NCBI RefSeq assembly: GCF_016863655.1
Contig: NZ_BOPH01000028.1
Coordinates: forward strand, 1 to 62,900
DNA from: Virgisporangium ochraceum
GTDB lineage: Bacteria; Actinomycetota; Actinomycetes; Mycobacteriales; Micromonosporaceae
DNA: 62,900 nucleotides
Reading direction: 5' to 3'
A model generated the notes under the pieces. That model was not told the origin of the DNA. It worked only from the letters and a program-made list of their open reading frames with translations, and did no database searches. The translations under genes and the position numbers were made by a program. Of the stretch, positions 32,013 through 40,611 are shown piece after piece; position 1 is the first letter of the stretch; each line of letters starts with the position of its first letter.

Positions 32013-32717
32013 TCAGCCCCGCGAGTCGCCGGTGGCGTCGGGTGGGCCGGCCGGGGTGTCCGGGGTGTCGACGGCGGGTGCGGGGGTCACCGGGGTCACG
32101 GGCGCGTCCGGCTCGGCGGTTGTCGCCGGCGTGATCGGCACGGCCGCGGCCTCCGGCCCGGTGTCCGGCGCGGGCGCGGTGTCGGCCATGCTTGCTGTCT
32201 CGGGCGCGGTGGCCAGGCCGGGCACCGCAGCGGGCTCCGGCTCGGCCACCGCCGCCATCCCCGGGACGGGCACCGTCTCCGGCGCCGCCACCGTCTCCGC
32301 CGCCGCGGCGACCGAGGCAGCTCCCGCCGCAGCCCCCGTGGCCACCTCCGTTGCGGCCGGCGCGGCAGTGCCCGCCGGCGCGGCTGCCAGTTCCGGCTTC
32401 GGCGGTGCCGGGGTCAGCTCCGCCGGGGCCGGGGACGACTCCGCGGCCGGCGGGGGCTGGACCCATTCGGCCAGGCGCGCGAAGTTGATGCTCCACCCCA
32501 CACCGAAGGCGTGGGGGACGAAGACCTCCGGGTTGTCGGGGTCCCAGGCGGAGCGGCGGAGCTTGTCGGCGGTCGGACGACGGAAGTCGTACGGCACGCC
32601 GCCCACCTCGCCGTGCCAGCCGCGCTGGTCGGATGGCTTTTCCAGTTCCTTGGCGACGGCGGCACCGACCAGGGCGCCAGCTGCCGCGGCGATCAGTTTG
32701 CCCACGATAGCGACCAT
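32013..32717 (-). CDS. DUF5808-type membrane-anchored protein with Pro/Ala-rich tail
   Basis: 234 residues. A short N-terminal hydrophobic helix (LIAAAAGALVGAAVA) precedes a compact domain about 40-90 with WHGEVGGVPYDFRRPT and VFVPHAFGVGWSINFARL, as in DUF5808. The remaining about 140 residues are a low-complexity Ala/Pro/Glu/Thr tail, probably disordered. Function unknown. Confidence 0.75.
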   Translation of the reverse strand: MVAIVGKLIAAAAGALVGAAVAKELEKPSDQRGWHGEVGGVPYDFRRPTADKLRRSAWDPDNPEVFVPHAFGVGWSINFARLAEWVQPPPAAESSPAPAELTPAPPKPELAAAPAGTAAPAATEVATGAAAGAASVAAAAETVAAPETVPVPGMAAVAEPEPAAVPGLATAPETASMADTAPAPDTGPEAAAVPITPATTAEPDAPVTPVTPAPAVDTPDTPAGPPDATGDSRG

Positions 32718-32867
32718 TGCTCCAGGCTACGGCGGGTCCACCAGCGGAGCCGACCGGTGCCGAAGAGACCAGGGAAAACTCAGGGAACCCATGGCGCTTC
32801 GCCGGTTCACAGGGTAGAAACATCGCATCCACCGTCACCTCTGACCTGTCCCTCACGGGCGTCGCGA

Positions 32868-32879
32868 GAGAGCGCTCTC
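32868..32879 (+). promoter_or_regulatory. LacI-type operator upstream of the beta-helix gene
   Basis: Perfect palindrome GAGAGCGCTCTC, 36 bases before the ATG at 32915; identical to that at 28406-28417. The GAGCGCTC core is typical of LacI-family regulators of actinomycete glycan genes. Confidence 0.65.
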
Positions 32880-32914
32880 ACGACGAACGCCACCCCGAGA
32901 AAGGACCCCTTCGC

Positions 32915-34792
32915 ATGACCCCCATTACCGAGGAGCAACCGGAGCGGCGCCGTAGCCAGCACAGCCGCAGCCGGGCCCTCGTGATCGGCCTTTCCGTGGC
33001 GACGGCGATCGCCGTGACCGGGCCGGCCGCCTCCGCCCACTCGAATCGGCCCAGCACGCCCAGCTTCGGCCCGAATGTCACTATTTTCGATCCCAGCATG
33101 CCGGTGAGCCAGATTCAAGCGAAGCTTGACGCCACCCACGCGCAGCAGGTCGACGACGAGATGGGGACGCGTCGCTACGCGTTCCTGTTCAAGCCGGGCA
33201 CCTACGGCACCGCCGAGCAGCCGCTGCAGTTCAAGGTCGGCTACTACACCGAGGTCTCCGGCCTCGGCGCGGCTCCGACCGACGTCGTCATCAACGGCAA
33301 GGTCGAGGTCTACAACCGGTGCCTCACGGAGGGCGGCACCGCCAACTGCCTGGCGCTGGTGAACTTCTGGCGCACGATCTCCAACCTGTCGATCAACATC
33401 AACGCACAAGGACAGGACGGCTGCCGCGGAAGCGCGAACTTCTGGGCGGTGTCGCAGGCCGTGTCGATGCGGCGGCTGAACATCACCGGGGGCGGACTGT
33501 CCCTCATGGACTACTGCACCGCCGGACCGCAGTACGCCAGCGGCGGCTTCATCGCCGACTCGCGGCTGCCCGCCACCACCAACGGCTCGCAGCAGCAGTG
33601 GCTGACCCGCAACAGCGAGGTGGCCGGCTGGTCGAACGGCGTGTGGAACCAGGTGTTCGCCGGTGTGGTCGGCGCGCCCGACGACGCGGCGTTCCCGAAC
33701 CCGCCCTACACCACGCTGGAGAACACCCCGGTCAGCCGCGAGAAGCCGTACCTGTACGTCGACTCGCGCGGCAAGTACAAGGTCCGCGTTCCGTCGGCCG
33801 GTCGCGACACGCGCGGCGTCACGTGGGCGAACGGAATGACACCGGGACGCTCGATCGACCTCGACGACTTCTACGTGGCGAAGCCGGGCGACTCGGTGCA
33901 CACCATCAACAGCCAGCTCGCCCGCGGCAGGCACCTCCTGCTGACGCCGGGCCTGTACGACATCTCCCGCACCATCGAGGTGAAGAAGGCGAACACCGTC
34001 GTGCTGGGCATCGGGCACGCGACGCTCACCGCCGTGAACGGCGCGGTGCCGCTCGAGGTGGCCGACGTTCCCGGCGCGATCGTGGCCGGTGTGACGATCG
34101 ACGCCGGGCTCCGCGAGTCCCCCGTTCTCCTGCGCGTGGGCAGCAAGCGTGGGCACGGACACAGCGACCGGCGCAACCCGACCACACTGTCCGATGTGTA
34201 CTTCCGCGTCGGCGGCCCGCACGTCGGCAAGACGCACATCGCGCTTGAGGTCAACAGCGACAACGTGCTCATCGACCACACCTGGGTGTGGCGCGGCGAC
34301 CACGGCGTCGAGGGCTTCACCGACACCCAGCGGTGGAACACCAACACCGGTCGGTACGGCGCGGTCATCAACGGTGACCACGTGACGGCCACCGGCCTGT
34401 TCGTCGAGCACTTCCAGCGCTACAACACGGTGTGGAACGGCGACCACGGCACGACGATCCTGTACCAGAACGAGCTGCCGTACGACCCGCCCACCCAGGC
34501 CGACTGGATGAACGGCGACGTCGAGGGCTACGCGGGCTACAAGGTCGGCGACAAGGTGCGCAACCACACCCTGTGGGGCGCCGGCGTGTACGTGTTCAAC
34601 CAGAACAATCCGTCGATCCACACGGAGAACGGGTTCGAGGTGCCGAACCGTCCGGGTGTGAAGCTGCACCACATCATGACGGTCAACCTCAGCGCCGGGA
34701 CCATCGACCACGTCGTCAACGGCGTGGGCGACCCGGCCGACACCACGCGGATCGGTGTGCCCGTGTACATCACGGAGTACCCGGCTCCGTAG
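32915..34792 (+). CDS. Secreted right-handed beta-helix protein (often misnamed adenylyl cyclase)
   Basis: 625 residues. Signal peptide (about 1-45, ending AASAHS) followed by a long parallel beta-helix pattern: YAFLFKPGTYG, YYTEVSGLGAAPTDVVING, SLMDYCTAGPQYASGGFIAD, QWLTRNSEVAGWSNGVWNQVF, DNVLIDHTWVWRGDHG. The family is widespread in streptomycetes under the label adenylyl cyclase, but nothing here resembles a nucleotide cyclase; the fold and the LacI-type operator suggest a polysaccharide-active protein. GAGAAAGGA site before ATG. A terminator follows at 34809. Confidence 0.82.
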   Translation: MTPITEEQPERRRSQHSRSRALVIGLSVATAIAVTGPAASAHSNRPSTPSFGPNVTIFDPSMPVSQIQAKLDATHAQQVDDEMGTRRYAFLFKPGTYGTAEQPLQFKVGYYTEVSGLGAAPTDVVINGKVEVYNRCLTEGGTANCLALVNFWRTISNLSININAQGQDGCRGSANFWAVSQAVSMRRLNITGGGLSLMDYCTAGPQYASGGFIADSRLPATTNGSQQQWLTRNSEVAGWSNGVWNQVFAGVVGAPDDAAFPNPPYTTLENTPVSREKPYLYVDSRGKYKVRVPSAGRDTRGVTWANGMTPGRSIDLDDFYVAKPGDSVHTINSQLARGRHLLLTPGLYDISRTIEVKKANTVVLGIGHATLTAVNGAVPLEVADVPGAIVAGVTIDAGLRESPVLLRVGSKRGHGHSDRRNPTTLSDVYFRVGGPHVGKTHIALEVNSDNVLIDHTWVWRGDHGVEGFTDTQRWNTNTGRYGAVINGDHVTATGLFVEHFQRYNTVWNGDHGTTILYQNELPYDPPTQADWMNGDVEGYAGYKVGDKVRNHTLWGAGVYVFNQNNPSIHTENGFEVPNRPGVKLHHIMTVNLSAGTIDHVVNGVGDPADTTRIGVPVYITEYPAP

Positions 34793-34808
34793 CGGGAGTA
34801 GCAGGACC

Positions 34809-34851
34809 GGACCGCGGGGCGCCTACCCGGGCAGGAGGCGTCCCGCGGTCC
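34809..34851 (+). terminator. Terminator of the beta-helix gene
   Basis: 16-base arms (34809-34824 and 34836-34851), all paired with one G-U, around an 11-base loop, 17 bases after the stop codon. Confidence 0.75.
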
Positions 34852-34860
34852 CCCATAGAC

Positions 34861-34875
34861 TCTGCTCTCAGCAGA
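34861..34875 (+). promoter_or_regulatory. PopR-type box upstream of the clpP pair
   Basis: TCTGCT-CTC-AGCAGA: perfect 6-base arms separated by three bases, 41 bases before the first clpP ATG. The described PopR box has the same 6-3-6 layout (TCTGCC-N3-GGCAGA). A PopR/ClgR-like gene lies just downstream of the pair. Confidence 0.6.
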
Positions 34876-34916
34876 TTCCCTTGGTACGCAAAGCCTCCCG
34901 GCTCCATCGTGGGTGC

Positions 34917-35537
34917 ATGACGACAACCACCGTGGCCGGGCTCAGCGGGTCGATCGACGACCAGGTGGCCGCCCGGCTGCTGCACCAACGCATCATCGTG
35001 CTCGGCGCGGAGGTCGACGACGGCATCGCCAACCGGCTGTGCGGCCAGTTGCTGCTGCTGTCGGCCGAGGACCCGCGCAGCGACATCAGCCTGTACATCA
35101 ACTCGCCGGGCGGTTCGGTGAGCGCCGGGCTCGCCATCTACGACACGATGCGCCTGATTCCCAACGACGTCAGCACCCTCGCCATGGGCCTCGCCGGCAG
35201 CATGGGCCAGTTCCTGTTGTCGGCCGGCGCGCGCGGCAAGCGGTTCAGCCTGCCGCACGCGCAGATCCTGATGCACCAGGGCTCGGCGGGCTTCGGCGGC
35301 ACCGCGGCCGACGTGGAGATCTACGCCGGCCAGCTCGAACGGATCGGCCGGACGCTCACCCGGCTCATCGCCGAGCACACCGGCCAGACCGTGGAGACCG
35401 TCGAGAAGGACAGCCGGCGCGACCGCTGGTTCACCGCCGAGGAGGCGAAGGACTACGGGTTCATCGACCACATCCTGGAGCGCGTCGACGACGTCCGTCC
35501 GACCATCGCGCGGCGGGCCGTGGGGGTGGGCTCATGA
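34917..35537 (+). CDS. clpP: ATP-dependent protease proteolytic subunit ClpP (first of pair)
   Basis: 206 residues. The catalytic triad is visible: serine in [11 protein letters not shown], histidine in ILMHQGS and aspartate in [26 protein letters not shown] is the family stretch. With its partner it should form a hetero-tetradecamer fed by a Clp ATPase. The upstream PopR-type box and adjacent regulator suggest this is an inducible ClpP3/P4-like pair rather than the housekeeping pair. The stop overlaps a short relay ORF (ATGA at 35534-35537). Confidence 0.92.
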   Translation: MTTTTVAGLSGSIDDQVAARLLHQRIIVLGAEVDDGIANRLCGQLLLLSAEDPRSDISLYINSPGGSVSAGLAIYDTMRLIPNDVSTLAMGLAGSMGQFLLSAGARGKRFSLPHAQILMHQGSAGFGGTAADVEIYAGQLERIGRTLTRLIAEHTGQTVETVEKDSRRDRWFTAEEAKDYGFIDHILERVDDVRPTIARRAVGVGS

Positions 35538-35611
35538 GCGAGCCTCGCGAGCGAATCATCAACTCAGTGCGTGGCGAATGCCTCGCGAAGCGAAGCGGAG
35601 CGAACGCATGA
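35534..35611 (+). CDS. 25-codon relay ORF between the two clpP genes
   Basis: The ATG at 35534 overlaps the first clpP stop (ATGA) and the TGA at 35609-35611 overlaps the second clpP ATG (ATGA). The encoded peptide begins [14 protein letters not shown]. The open frame fills the whole gap between the genes exactly, so ribosomes could pass from one clpP to the other without leaving. Its sequence is the repeat-like element described at 35538-35607. Whether the peptide itself matters is unknown. Confidence 0.4.
   Translation: MSEPRERIINSVRGECLAKRSGANA
35538..35607. repeat. Possible dispersed repeat element in the clpP gap
   Basis: The gap is built of related pieces: CCTCGCGAGCGAA (35543-35555) and CCTCGCGAAGCGAAGCG (35580-35596), with AGCGA repeated throughout. 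It looks like a short GC-rich inserted repeat rather than a normal intercistronic spacer. That it is dispersed elsewhere in the genome is an inference. Confidence 0.4.
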
Positions 35612-36219
35612 GCAACTACCTGATTCCCACGGTCGTGGAGAAGACGCCGTTGGGTGAGCGGGCCTTCGACATCTACTCGCGGTTGCTGTCCGAGCGGGTC
35701 ATCTTCCTCGGCACCGCCATCGACGACGGCGTCGCCAACGTGACGATCGCCCAGCTGATCTACCTCGACTCGGTGAACGAGCAGGAGATCGGCATCTACA
35801 TCAACTCCCCCGGCGGCTCGTTCAGCGCGTTGACCGCGATCTACGACACGATGAACTTCGTGCGCTCGCCGGTCGCCACGTTCTGCGTGGGACAGGCGGC
35901 CTCGGCGGCCGCCGCGCTGCTCGCGGCCGGCACCCCGGGCCGGCGCTCGGTGCTGCGGCACGCCAAGGTGACGCTGCACCAGCCGACCAGCCAGGCCCGC
36001 GGGACGCTGCCCGACCTCGCCGTGGAGGCGAAGGAGGTGGCCCGGGTGCGCGCCGAGATGGACGAGATCCTCAGCCGCCACACGGGGAACCCGACCGCGA
36101 AGATCCGCGCCGACACTGACCGCAGCATGACGCTGTCGGCGGACGAAGCGGTCGCCTACGGTCTGGCGGACCGCGTGATCAGCTCCCGCAAGCCGGAACC
36201 CCTGGCCCGCGTGGGCTGA
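35608..36219 (+). CDS. clpP: ATP-dependent protease proteolytic subunit ClpP (second of pair)
   Basis: 203 residues. Serine in [12 protein letters not shown], histidine in VTLHQPTSQ and aspartate in [13 protein letters not shown] are all present, so the subunit should be active; the residue after the serine is alanine instead of the usual methionine. [20 protein letters not shown] is the substrate-strand region. ATG at 35608 shares bases with the relay ORF stop. It converges on the PopR-like gene with 11 bases between. Confidence 0.92.
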   Translation: MSNYLIPTVVEKTPLGERAFDIYSRLLSERVIFLGTAIDDGVANVTIAQLIYLDSVNEQEIGIYINSPGGSFSALTAIYDTMNFVRSPVATFCVGQAASAAAALLAAGTPGRRSVLRHAKVTLHQPTSQARGTLPDLAVEAKEVARVRAEMDEILSRHTGNPTAKIRADTDRSMTLSADEAVAYGLADRVISSRKPEPLARVG

Positions 36220-36230
36220 CGGCCGGTGCG

Positions 36231-36668
36231 CTACGCGGCGAGGAGCACCACGTCGGACGACCCGCGGGCGGGACGGCCGCGCCCGACCGGGCCGCGGCCG
36301 GGCACCGGCTCCGCCGCACGCCGCTGGAACGCCGCGACGCGCCCGGCGGCCGGGTCGCGCCGCCGCTGGTCGCCCGGCGCGGCCGGGTCGGCCGGCTCGG
36401 CCGCCAGGTCGTGCCACACCTCGGCCAGCAGGTCGGACAGGTCGATCCGCAGCGCGCCGCACACCGCGGCGAGCACCTCGGAACTGGCTTCCTTGCGCCC
36501 GCGCTCCACTTCGGACAGGTACGGCATCGAGACCCGCGCGGCCCGCGCCACGTCGGCGAGAGTGCGGCCCTGGCCCTGCCGGTGGCGGCGCAGCACGTCG
36601 CCGACGAGCGTGCGCAGCAGTACCGGCCGGGGCCGGCGCCGCGGGTCGAGGAACACCAGGTCCGCCAT
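36231..36668 (-). CDS. XRE-family regulator, ClgR/PopR type, ending in LAA
   Basis: 145 residues. The helix-turn-helix is typical of ClgR/Pop[61 protein letters not shown]. These activate clpP operons. The protein ends VVLLAA; terminal Leu-Ala-Ala is the same as the end of the tmRNA degradation tag, and PopR/ClgR are known to be turned over by ClpP through C-terminal alanines. ATG at 36668 used; a GTG six bases earlier is possible. It sits convergent to the clpP pair, whose promoter has a PopR-type box. Confidence 0.82.
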   Translation of the reverse strand: MADLVFLDPRRRPRPVLLRTLVGDVLRRHRQGQGRTLADVARAARVSMPYLSEVERGRKEASSEVLAAVCGALRIDLSDLLAEVWHDLAAEPADPAAPGDQRRRDPAAGRVAAFQRRAAEPVPGRGPVGRGRPARGSSDVVLLAA

Positions 36669-36703
36669 CGGCACACCATAACGTCGGCCGTACCCGCGCG
36701 GGC

Positions 36704-38113
36704 TCAGGTTTCACCGCCAGCGTAACCGGCGGTCTCCGGCAGCAGGACCCGGAACGTCGCGCCCTCACCCGGTGCCGTCCGCACGTCCACGCGCCCGCCG
36801 TGCGCGGCAACGAGCGACCGGACGATGGTCAGGCCCAGCCCGGCGCCGCTGCCGGCGGCCCGGCGGCGGGAGGTGTCCGCGCGGTAGAACCGGTCGAACA
36901 CGCGCGCCGCGGCGGCGGCGTCGAGGCCGGGACCCTCGTCGGCGAGTTCGAGGACCGCCTCGCCGCCCACCGTGCCGACACCGATGCGCACCGGGGTGCC
37001 CGGCGGGGTGTGCGCGATCGCGTTGCCCACCAGGTTCGTCGCCACCTGGCGCAGCCGCGGCTCGTCGCCGAGCACGGCGGCCCGTCCGGGTGGACCCGTG
37101 CCGCCGGGACCGGTCACCGTCACCGGCCGCGACGGGTCCAGGGCGCGCAGGTCTCCGTGCATGTCGGCGGCGATCGTGCGCAGGTCCATCGGGGTCGGCG
37201 CCAGCACGTCGGGCCGTTCGTCCACTGTGGCCAGGAGGAGCAGGTCCTCGGCCAGCGAGGCGAGCCGCGTGGCCTCGCGTTCGATGTGGCTCATCGTGCG
37301 GTCGACGTCGTCGCGGGTGGGCAGGCCGCCCATCCGGTAGAGCTCGGTGAAGCCCTTGATGCCGAACAGCGGTGTGCGCAGCTCGTGGCTCACGTCGCCC
37401 AGCAGCGCCCGCATGCGGGCCTCCGAACGCGACCGCGCCGCGAACGCCCGCTCAAGCTGCGCGAGCATCCCGTTCAACGACGCGGCGAGCCGGCCCACCT
37501 CCGTGCCGGGACGCGCCACCTCCGGAACGCGGTGGGTCAGGTCACCGCCGGCGATCGCCGTGGCCGTCTCCTCCATGCGCCGCAACGGTCGCAGCCCCAC
37601 CCGCATCGCGAACCAGCCGAGTGCCGCCAGGACCGCGAGCACCGCCAGGAACGTCAGCCCGCTGACCGTCCACATGCGACGGACGGTCGAGTCGACGGCC
37701 GTGAGCCGGGCCGCGACGACGACCACGTTCCCGCCCGCCGGCCGCTGCGCGACCATCACCCGCCACCCGGGCACGTCGAACGTCTCCCCCGCCCGCGCCG
37801 CCACCGACGCGGGAAGCCGCGGAACGGCGGCGGGGCCGGGGGTGCGGGCCGCGGCCACCACCGAGCCGTCGGGCGCGACCTCCGCCACGTACACGTCGCT
37901 GATCATGTCGAACGACGTGCGGAACTCGGCCGGCAGCTGGCCGGTCGCCTGGATCGGCACCCGTGACAGAACCGTTGCCAGCAAACGGATCTGGCTGTCG
38001 ACCCGGTCGACGAGGTGCTGGCGCAGCATCGTGACGGCGACCGCGTCGGTCACCAGCACGCCGAGCGTCAGCAACGCCATGCACACCAGCAGGAGCCGCG
38101 ACCGGAGACTCAC
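36704..38113 (-). CDS. Sensor histidine kinase (HAMP, HisKA)
   Basis: 469 residues. First membrane helix about 8-30, an extracellular domain of about 120 residues, second helix ([18 protein letters not shown]), HAMP ([14 protein letters not shown]), phospho-acceptor [18 protein letters not shown] box [13 protein letters not shown], and [18 protein letters not shown]. The GTG at 38113 overlaps the regulator stop as GTGA. Last gene of a five-gene operon with an ABC exporter, which it may sense or control. Confidence 0.9.
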   Translation of the reverse strand: MSLRSRLLLVCMALLTLGVLVTDAVAVTMLRQHLVDRVDSQIRLLATVLSRVPIQATGQLPAEFRTSFDMISDVYVAEVAPDGSVVAAARTPGPAAVPRLPASVAARAGETFDVPGWRVMVAQRPAGGNVVVVAARLTAVDSTVRRMWTVSGLTFLAVLAVLAALGWFAMRVGLRPLRRMEETATAIAGGDLTHRVPEVARPGTEVGRLAASLNGMLAQLERAFAARSRSEARMRALLGDVSHELRTPLFGIKGFTELYRMGGLPTRDDVDRTMSHIEREATRLASLAEDLLLLATVDERPDVLAPTPMDLRTIAADMHGDLRALDPSRPVTVTGPGGTGPPGRAAVLGDEPRLRQVATNLVGNAIAHTPPGTPVRIGVGTVGGEAVLELADEGPGLDAAAAARVFDRFYRADTSRRRAAGSGAGLGLTIVRSLVAAHGGRVDVRTAPGEGATFRVLLPETAGYAGGET

Positions 38114-38778
38114 GGTCGCGGCCTCTCCAGGACGTAGCCGACGCCGTGCACGGTGCGGACCAGCCGGGCGTCGAGCTTGCGCCGCAGATAGCTGATGTAC
38201 GTGTCGACGATGCTCGCGTCGCCGCCGAAGTCGTAGTGCCACACGCGGTCCAGGATCTCGGCCTTGCCGACGACAGTGCCCGCGTTGCGCATCAGGAAGT
38301 GCAGCAGCCGGAACTCCGTCGGCGACAACCTGACCGGTCGCCCGGTGTAGGTCACCCGGCGACCCGCCGGATCGAGCGAGAGGTCGCCCACGACGATCGT
38401 GTCGACCGCCGATCCGCCCGTGCGGCGCAGGATCGCGCGGATGCGGGCGATCAGCTCCTCGAGGTCGAACGGCTTGGTGACGTAGTCGTCGCCGCCGAGC
38501 GTCAGCCCCTGCACCTTGTCGGCGGGCGCGTCGCGTGCGGTGAGGAACAGCACCGGTACGCGCGCGCCGCCGTCGCGCAGCCGCCGCACCACGTCGAACC
38601 CGTCCATGTCCGGCAGCATCACGTCGAGCAGCACGAGATCGGGCGGCTCGCGGCGCGCCGCGTCGACGGCCGCCGCGCCGGTGGCCGCCGATGTCACCGT
38701 GAAACCCGCGAACCGCAACGTCGCCGAGAGCAGTTCCCGCACGGTCGGCTCGTCATCGACGACGAGGAGGGACTCCAT
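38110..38778 (-). CDS. OmpR-family response regulator
   Basis: 222 residues. Receiver starts LLVVDDEPTVREL, aspartate in LVLLDVMLPD, lysine in YVTKPFDLEELIARI; the winged helix has RLSPTEFRLLHFLMRNAG and VDTYISYLRRKLD. It overlaps the streptophobe gene by 26 bases. A TAGAGT box eight bases before its ATG (38787-38792 on the plus strand reads ACTCTA) and a 12-base direct repeat upstream indicate an internal, autoregulated, leaderless promoter. Confidence 0.92.
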   Translation of the reverse strand: MESLLVVDDEPTVRELLSATLRFAGFTVTSAATGAAAVDAARREPPDLVLLDVMLPDMDGFDVVRRLRDGGARVPVLFLTARDAPADKVQGLTLGGDDYVTKPFDLEELIARIRAILRRTGGSAVDTIVVGDLSLDPAGRRVTYTGRPVRLSPTEFRLLHFLMRNAGTVVGKAEILDRVWHYDFGGDASIVDTYISYLRRKLDARLVRTVHGVGYVLERPRP

Positions 38779-39850
38779 GCGTCCTCACTCTAAACGGCGA
38801 CGGCACTCTGAACGGCCAGGGAACGAGGCCCGCGATCGTTCCGGCCACCGCGCCCACCAGAACCGCTACGAACACGGTGCCCCGCAACGCCATCTCCATC
38901 GCGGGCAGCCGCACCACGAACACGGTCGCGGTCGCCGTCGCGGTCGCGGCCGTCGCGACCGTCACCCCCGCGAACCCCGCGGCCACGGCCGCACCCAGCC
39001 GCGCCGCCGCCGGCCACCCCCGCTCCGTCGTGAGCACTCCCATCGAGAGGACGGCCACAGGTCCGACCACAGCGACCCCCCACCGCCCCCCGTGGTGCGG
39101 AAGCACCTCGCCGAAACGCTCGGCCAGTGGCCCGGCGAGCGGGCCCACGACGTCGGCACGCCACGGCACACCGAGCCCCCACGGCACCAGCGCGACCGCG
39201 TCGGCACCGGCGAGCAGCCCGACCCCGGCGGACCGCATGCCGCCCGCGACCGCGCCGACCACCGTTCCCACGACCGTCCCGAGGAGCGCCAGCCCCCCGA
39301 GTACCGCCGCGACCACCCCGAACGGCCGTCGCCACCACGGCGGCAGCAGACACGCCCCCAGCACGACCACGGCCAGCACCAGCGCACCCGACACCGCGGA
39401 ACCCGCGTCCGCCCGGAACACCACCGCCGCCCGCCCGACGTCGACCGGCCCGCCCGTCCCGAAGCGGGCGCACGCCCCCGTGCCCGCGACGAACCCGACC
39501 AGCGCCCCGCCCGCGCCGGCCCACGACAGCCGCCGCCACCGGAACGCCAGCACCAGCACCGCCACCCCGGCCAGCGTCACCCCGAGCGGCCGGACGTCGA
39601 CGGTGCCGTCGACCGTGACGGGCACCCCGCCCCGTACCGGCAACCGGTCGCTGCCGGGTACGGCGGTGCCGCTGACCGTCAGGTCCACGGGCGCGCCGAC
39701 CGCGAGCGCCACCACCGCCGCACCCGCGCCCACCGTGCCCGCCTCCGGAGCGGCCATCCGGGCCCCGACCATCGCGACCGCGGCCATCGCGACGACCGCC
39801 GCGAGCCCGACCGCGACACCCTCCACAGTGGACCTCCAGGACGGCCGCAT
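38753..39850 (-). CDS. Streptophobe-family polytopic membrane protein
   Basis: 365 residues, about nine to ten hydrophobic segments rich in Val, Ala and Gly, no catalytic motif. It matches the pattern of streptophobe-family proteins, a group of unknown function named from streptomycetes. ATG at 39850 overlaps the permease stop (ATGA on the minus strand). Position between an ABC-2 permease and a two-component system suggests a part in that exporter or in sensing its substrate. Confidence 0.75.
   Translation of the reverse strand: MRPSWRSTVEGVAVGLAAVVAMAAVAMVGARMAAPEAGTVGAGAAVVALAVGAPVDLTVSGTAVPGSDRLPVRGGVPVTVDGTVDVRPLGVTLAGVAVLVLAFRWRRLSWAGAGGALVGFVAGTGACARFGTGGPVDVGRAAVVFRADAGSAVSGALVLAVVVLGACLLPPWWRRPFGVVAAVLGGLALLGTVVGTVVGAVAGGMRSAGVGLLAGADAVALVPWGLGVPWRADVVGPLAGPLAERFGEVLPHHGGRWGVAVVGPVAVLSMGVLTTERGWPAAARLGAAVAAGFAGVTVATAATATATATVFVVRLPAMEMALRGTVFVAVLVGAVAGTIAGLVPWPFRVPSPFRVRTHGVPPRRR
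38787..38816 (-). promoter_or_regulatory. Direct repeats upstream of the OmpR regulator
   Basis: On the minus strand GCCGTTCAGAGT (38816-38805) and GCCGTTTAGAGT (38798-38787) repeat with an 18-base period; the second copy ends in the TAGAGT -10 box. Tandem direct repeats of this kind are typical OmpR-family binding sites. Confidence 0.55.
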
Positions 39851-40611
39851 CACGCGTCCCGCAGCCGCAGCGACAGGTGGCCGAGCAGCAGCACGGCCGC
39901 GACGGCCGCGTACATCCAGGCGATGCCGGCGAACGGCGGCAGCGCGTCGGGGTCGCGGACGACCCGGAGGACCTGCTGGCCGGCGGTCGTCGGCCACCAC
40001 CGCGCGAACCACTCCGGCAGGAGGCCGCTGACCAGCGGCACCAGCAGCGTGCTCGCCACCACGACGGTGAACGCGCCGGCCGTCGACCGCACCAGCATCC
40101 CGACGCCGACCCCCAGCAGCGCGACCGCCGTCAGCCACCACCCGGCGCCGAGCACCGCCCGGAGCACGTGCGGATCGTCCAGTGTGGACGAGGGTGCGTC
40201 CATTCCGGACAGTGTCGGCTGACCGCCGAGGTAGGCGGCGAACACCGCCACGTTGGCCGCGACGAACGCGGCCGCGCCGAGCACGACCGCCTTGGCCGCG
40301 AGCAGCCGGCCCCGCCGGGGCACCGCCGCCAGCGACGGCCGGATCGTGCCGGTGGCGTACTCGGAGGTGACGCTCAGCACCCCGAGCGCGCCGATCGCCA
40401 GCTGCGCGAACGTGAAACAGCCGATGAGGCTGACGTACGTGGGGTCGAACGCGGCCCGCTCGGCCGCCGTCAGCTCCGCGTACTGCCGTGCCTGGCCGGA
40501 GCTGATGAGCACACCGAATACCACCGCGAGCACGACCGTGAGACCGACGGTGACCAGCACCGACCGCAGGCTGCGGAACTTGGTCCACTCCGCGACCACC
40601 ACCCCGGTCAC
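39850..40611 (-). CDS. ABC-2 type permease
   Basis: 253 residues, six membrane helices. The N-terminus AEWTKFRSLRS and the segment SVTSEYATGTIRPSLAAVPRR are typical of exporter permeases paired with single ATPases. GTG at 40611 overlaps the ATPase stop (GTGA). It forms the channel of the exporter encoded with 40608-41534. Confidence 0.88.
   Translation of the reverse strand: MTGVVVAEWTKFRSLRSVLVTVGLTVVLAVVFGVLISSGQARQYAELTAAERAAFDPTYVSLIGCFTFAQLAIGALGVLSVTSEYATGTIRPSLAAVPRRGRLLAAKAVVLGAAAFVAANVAVFAAYLGGQPTLSGMDAPSSTLDDPHVLRAVLGAGWWLTAVALLGVGVGMLVRSTAGAFTVVVASTLLVPLVSGLLPEWFARWWPTTAGQQVLRVVRDPDALPPFAGIAWMYAAVAAVLLLGHLSLRLRDA

Noticed and set aside
32915..34792. Adenylyl cyclase
   Set aside because: The name is used for homologues, but the sequence is a secreted beta-helix and has no cyclase motif, so the label is not adopted.
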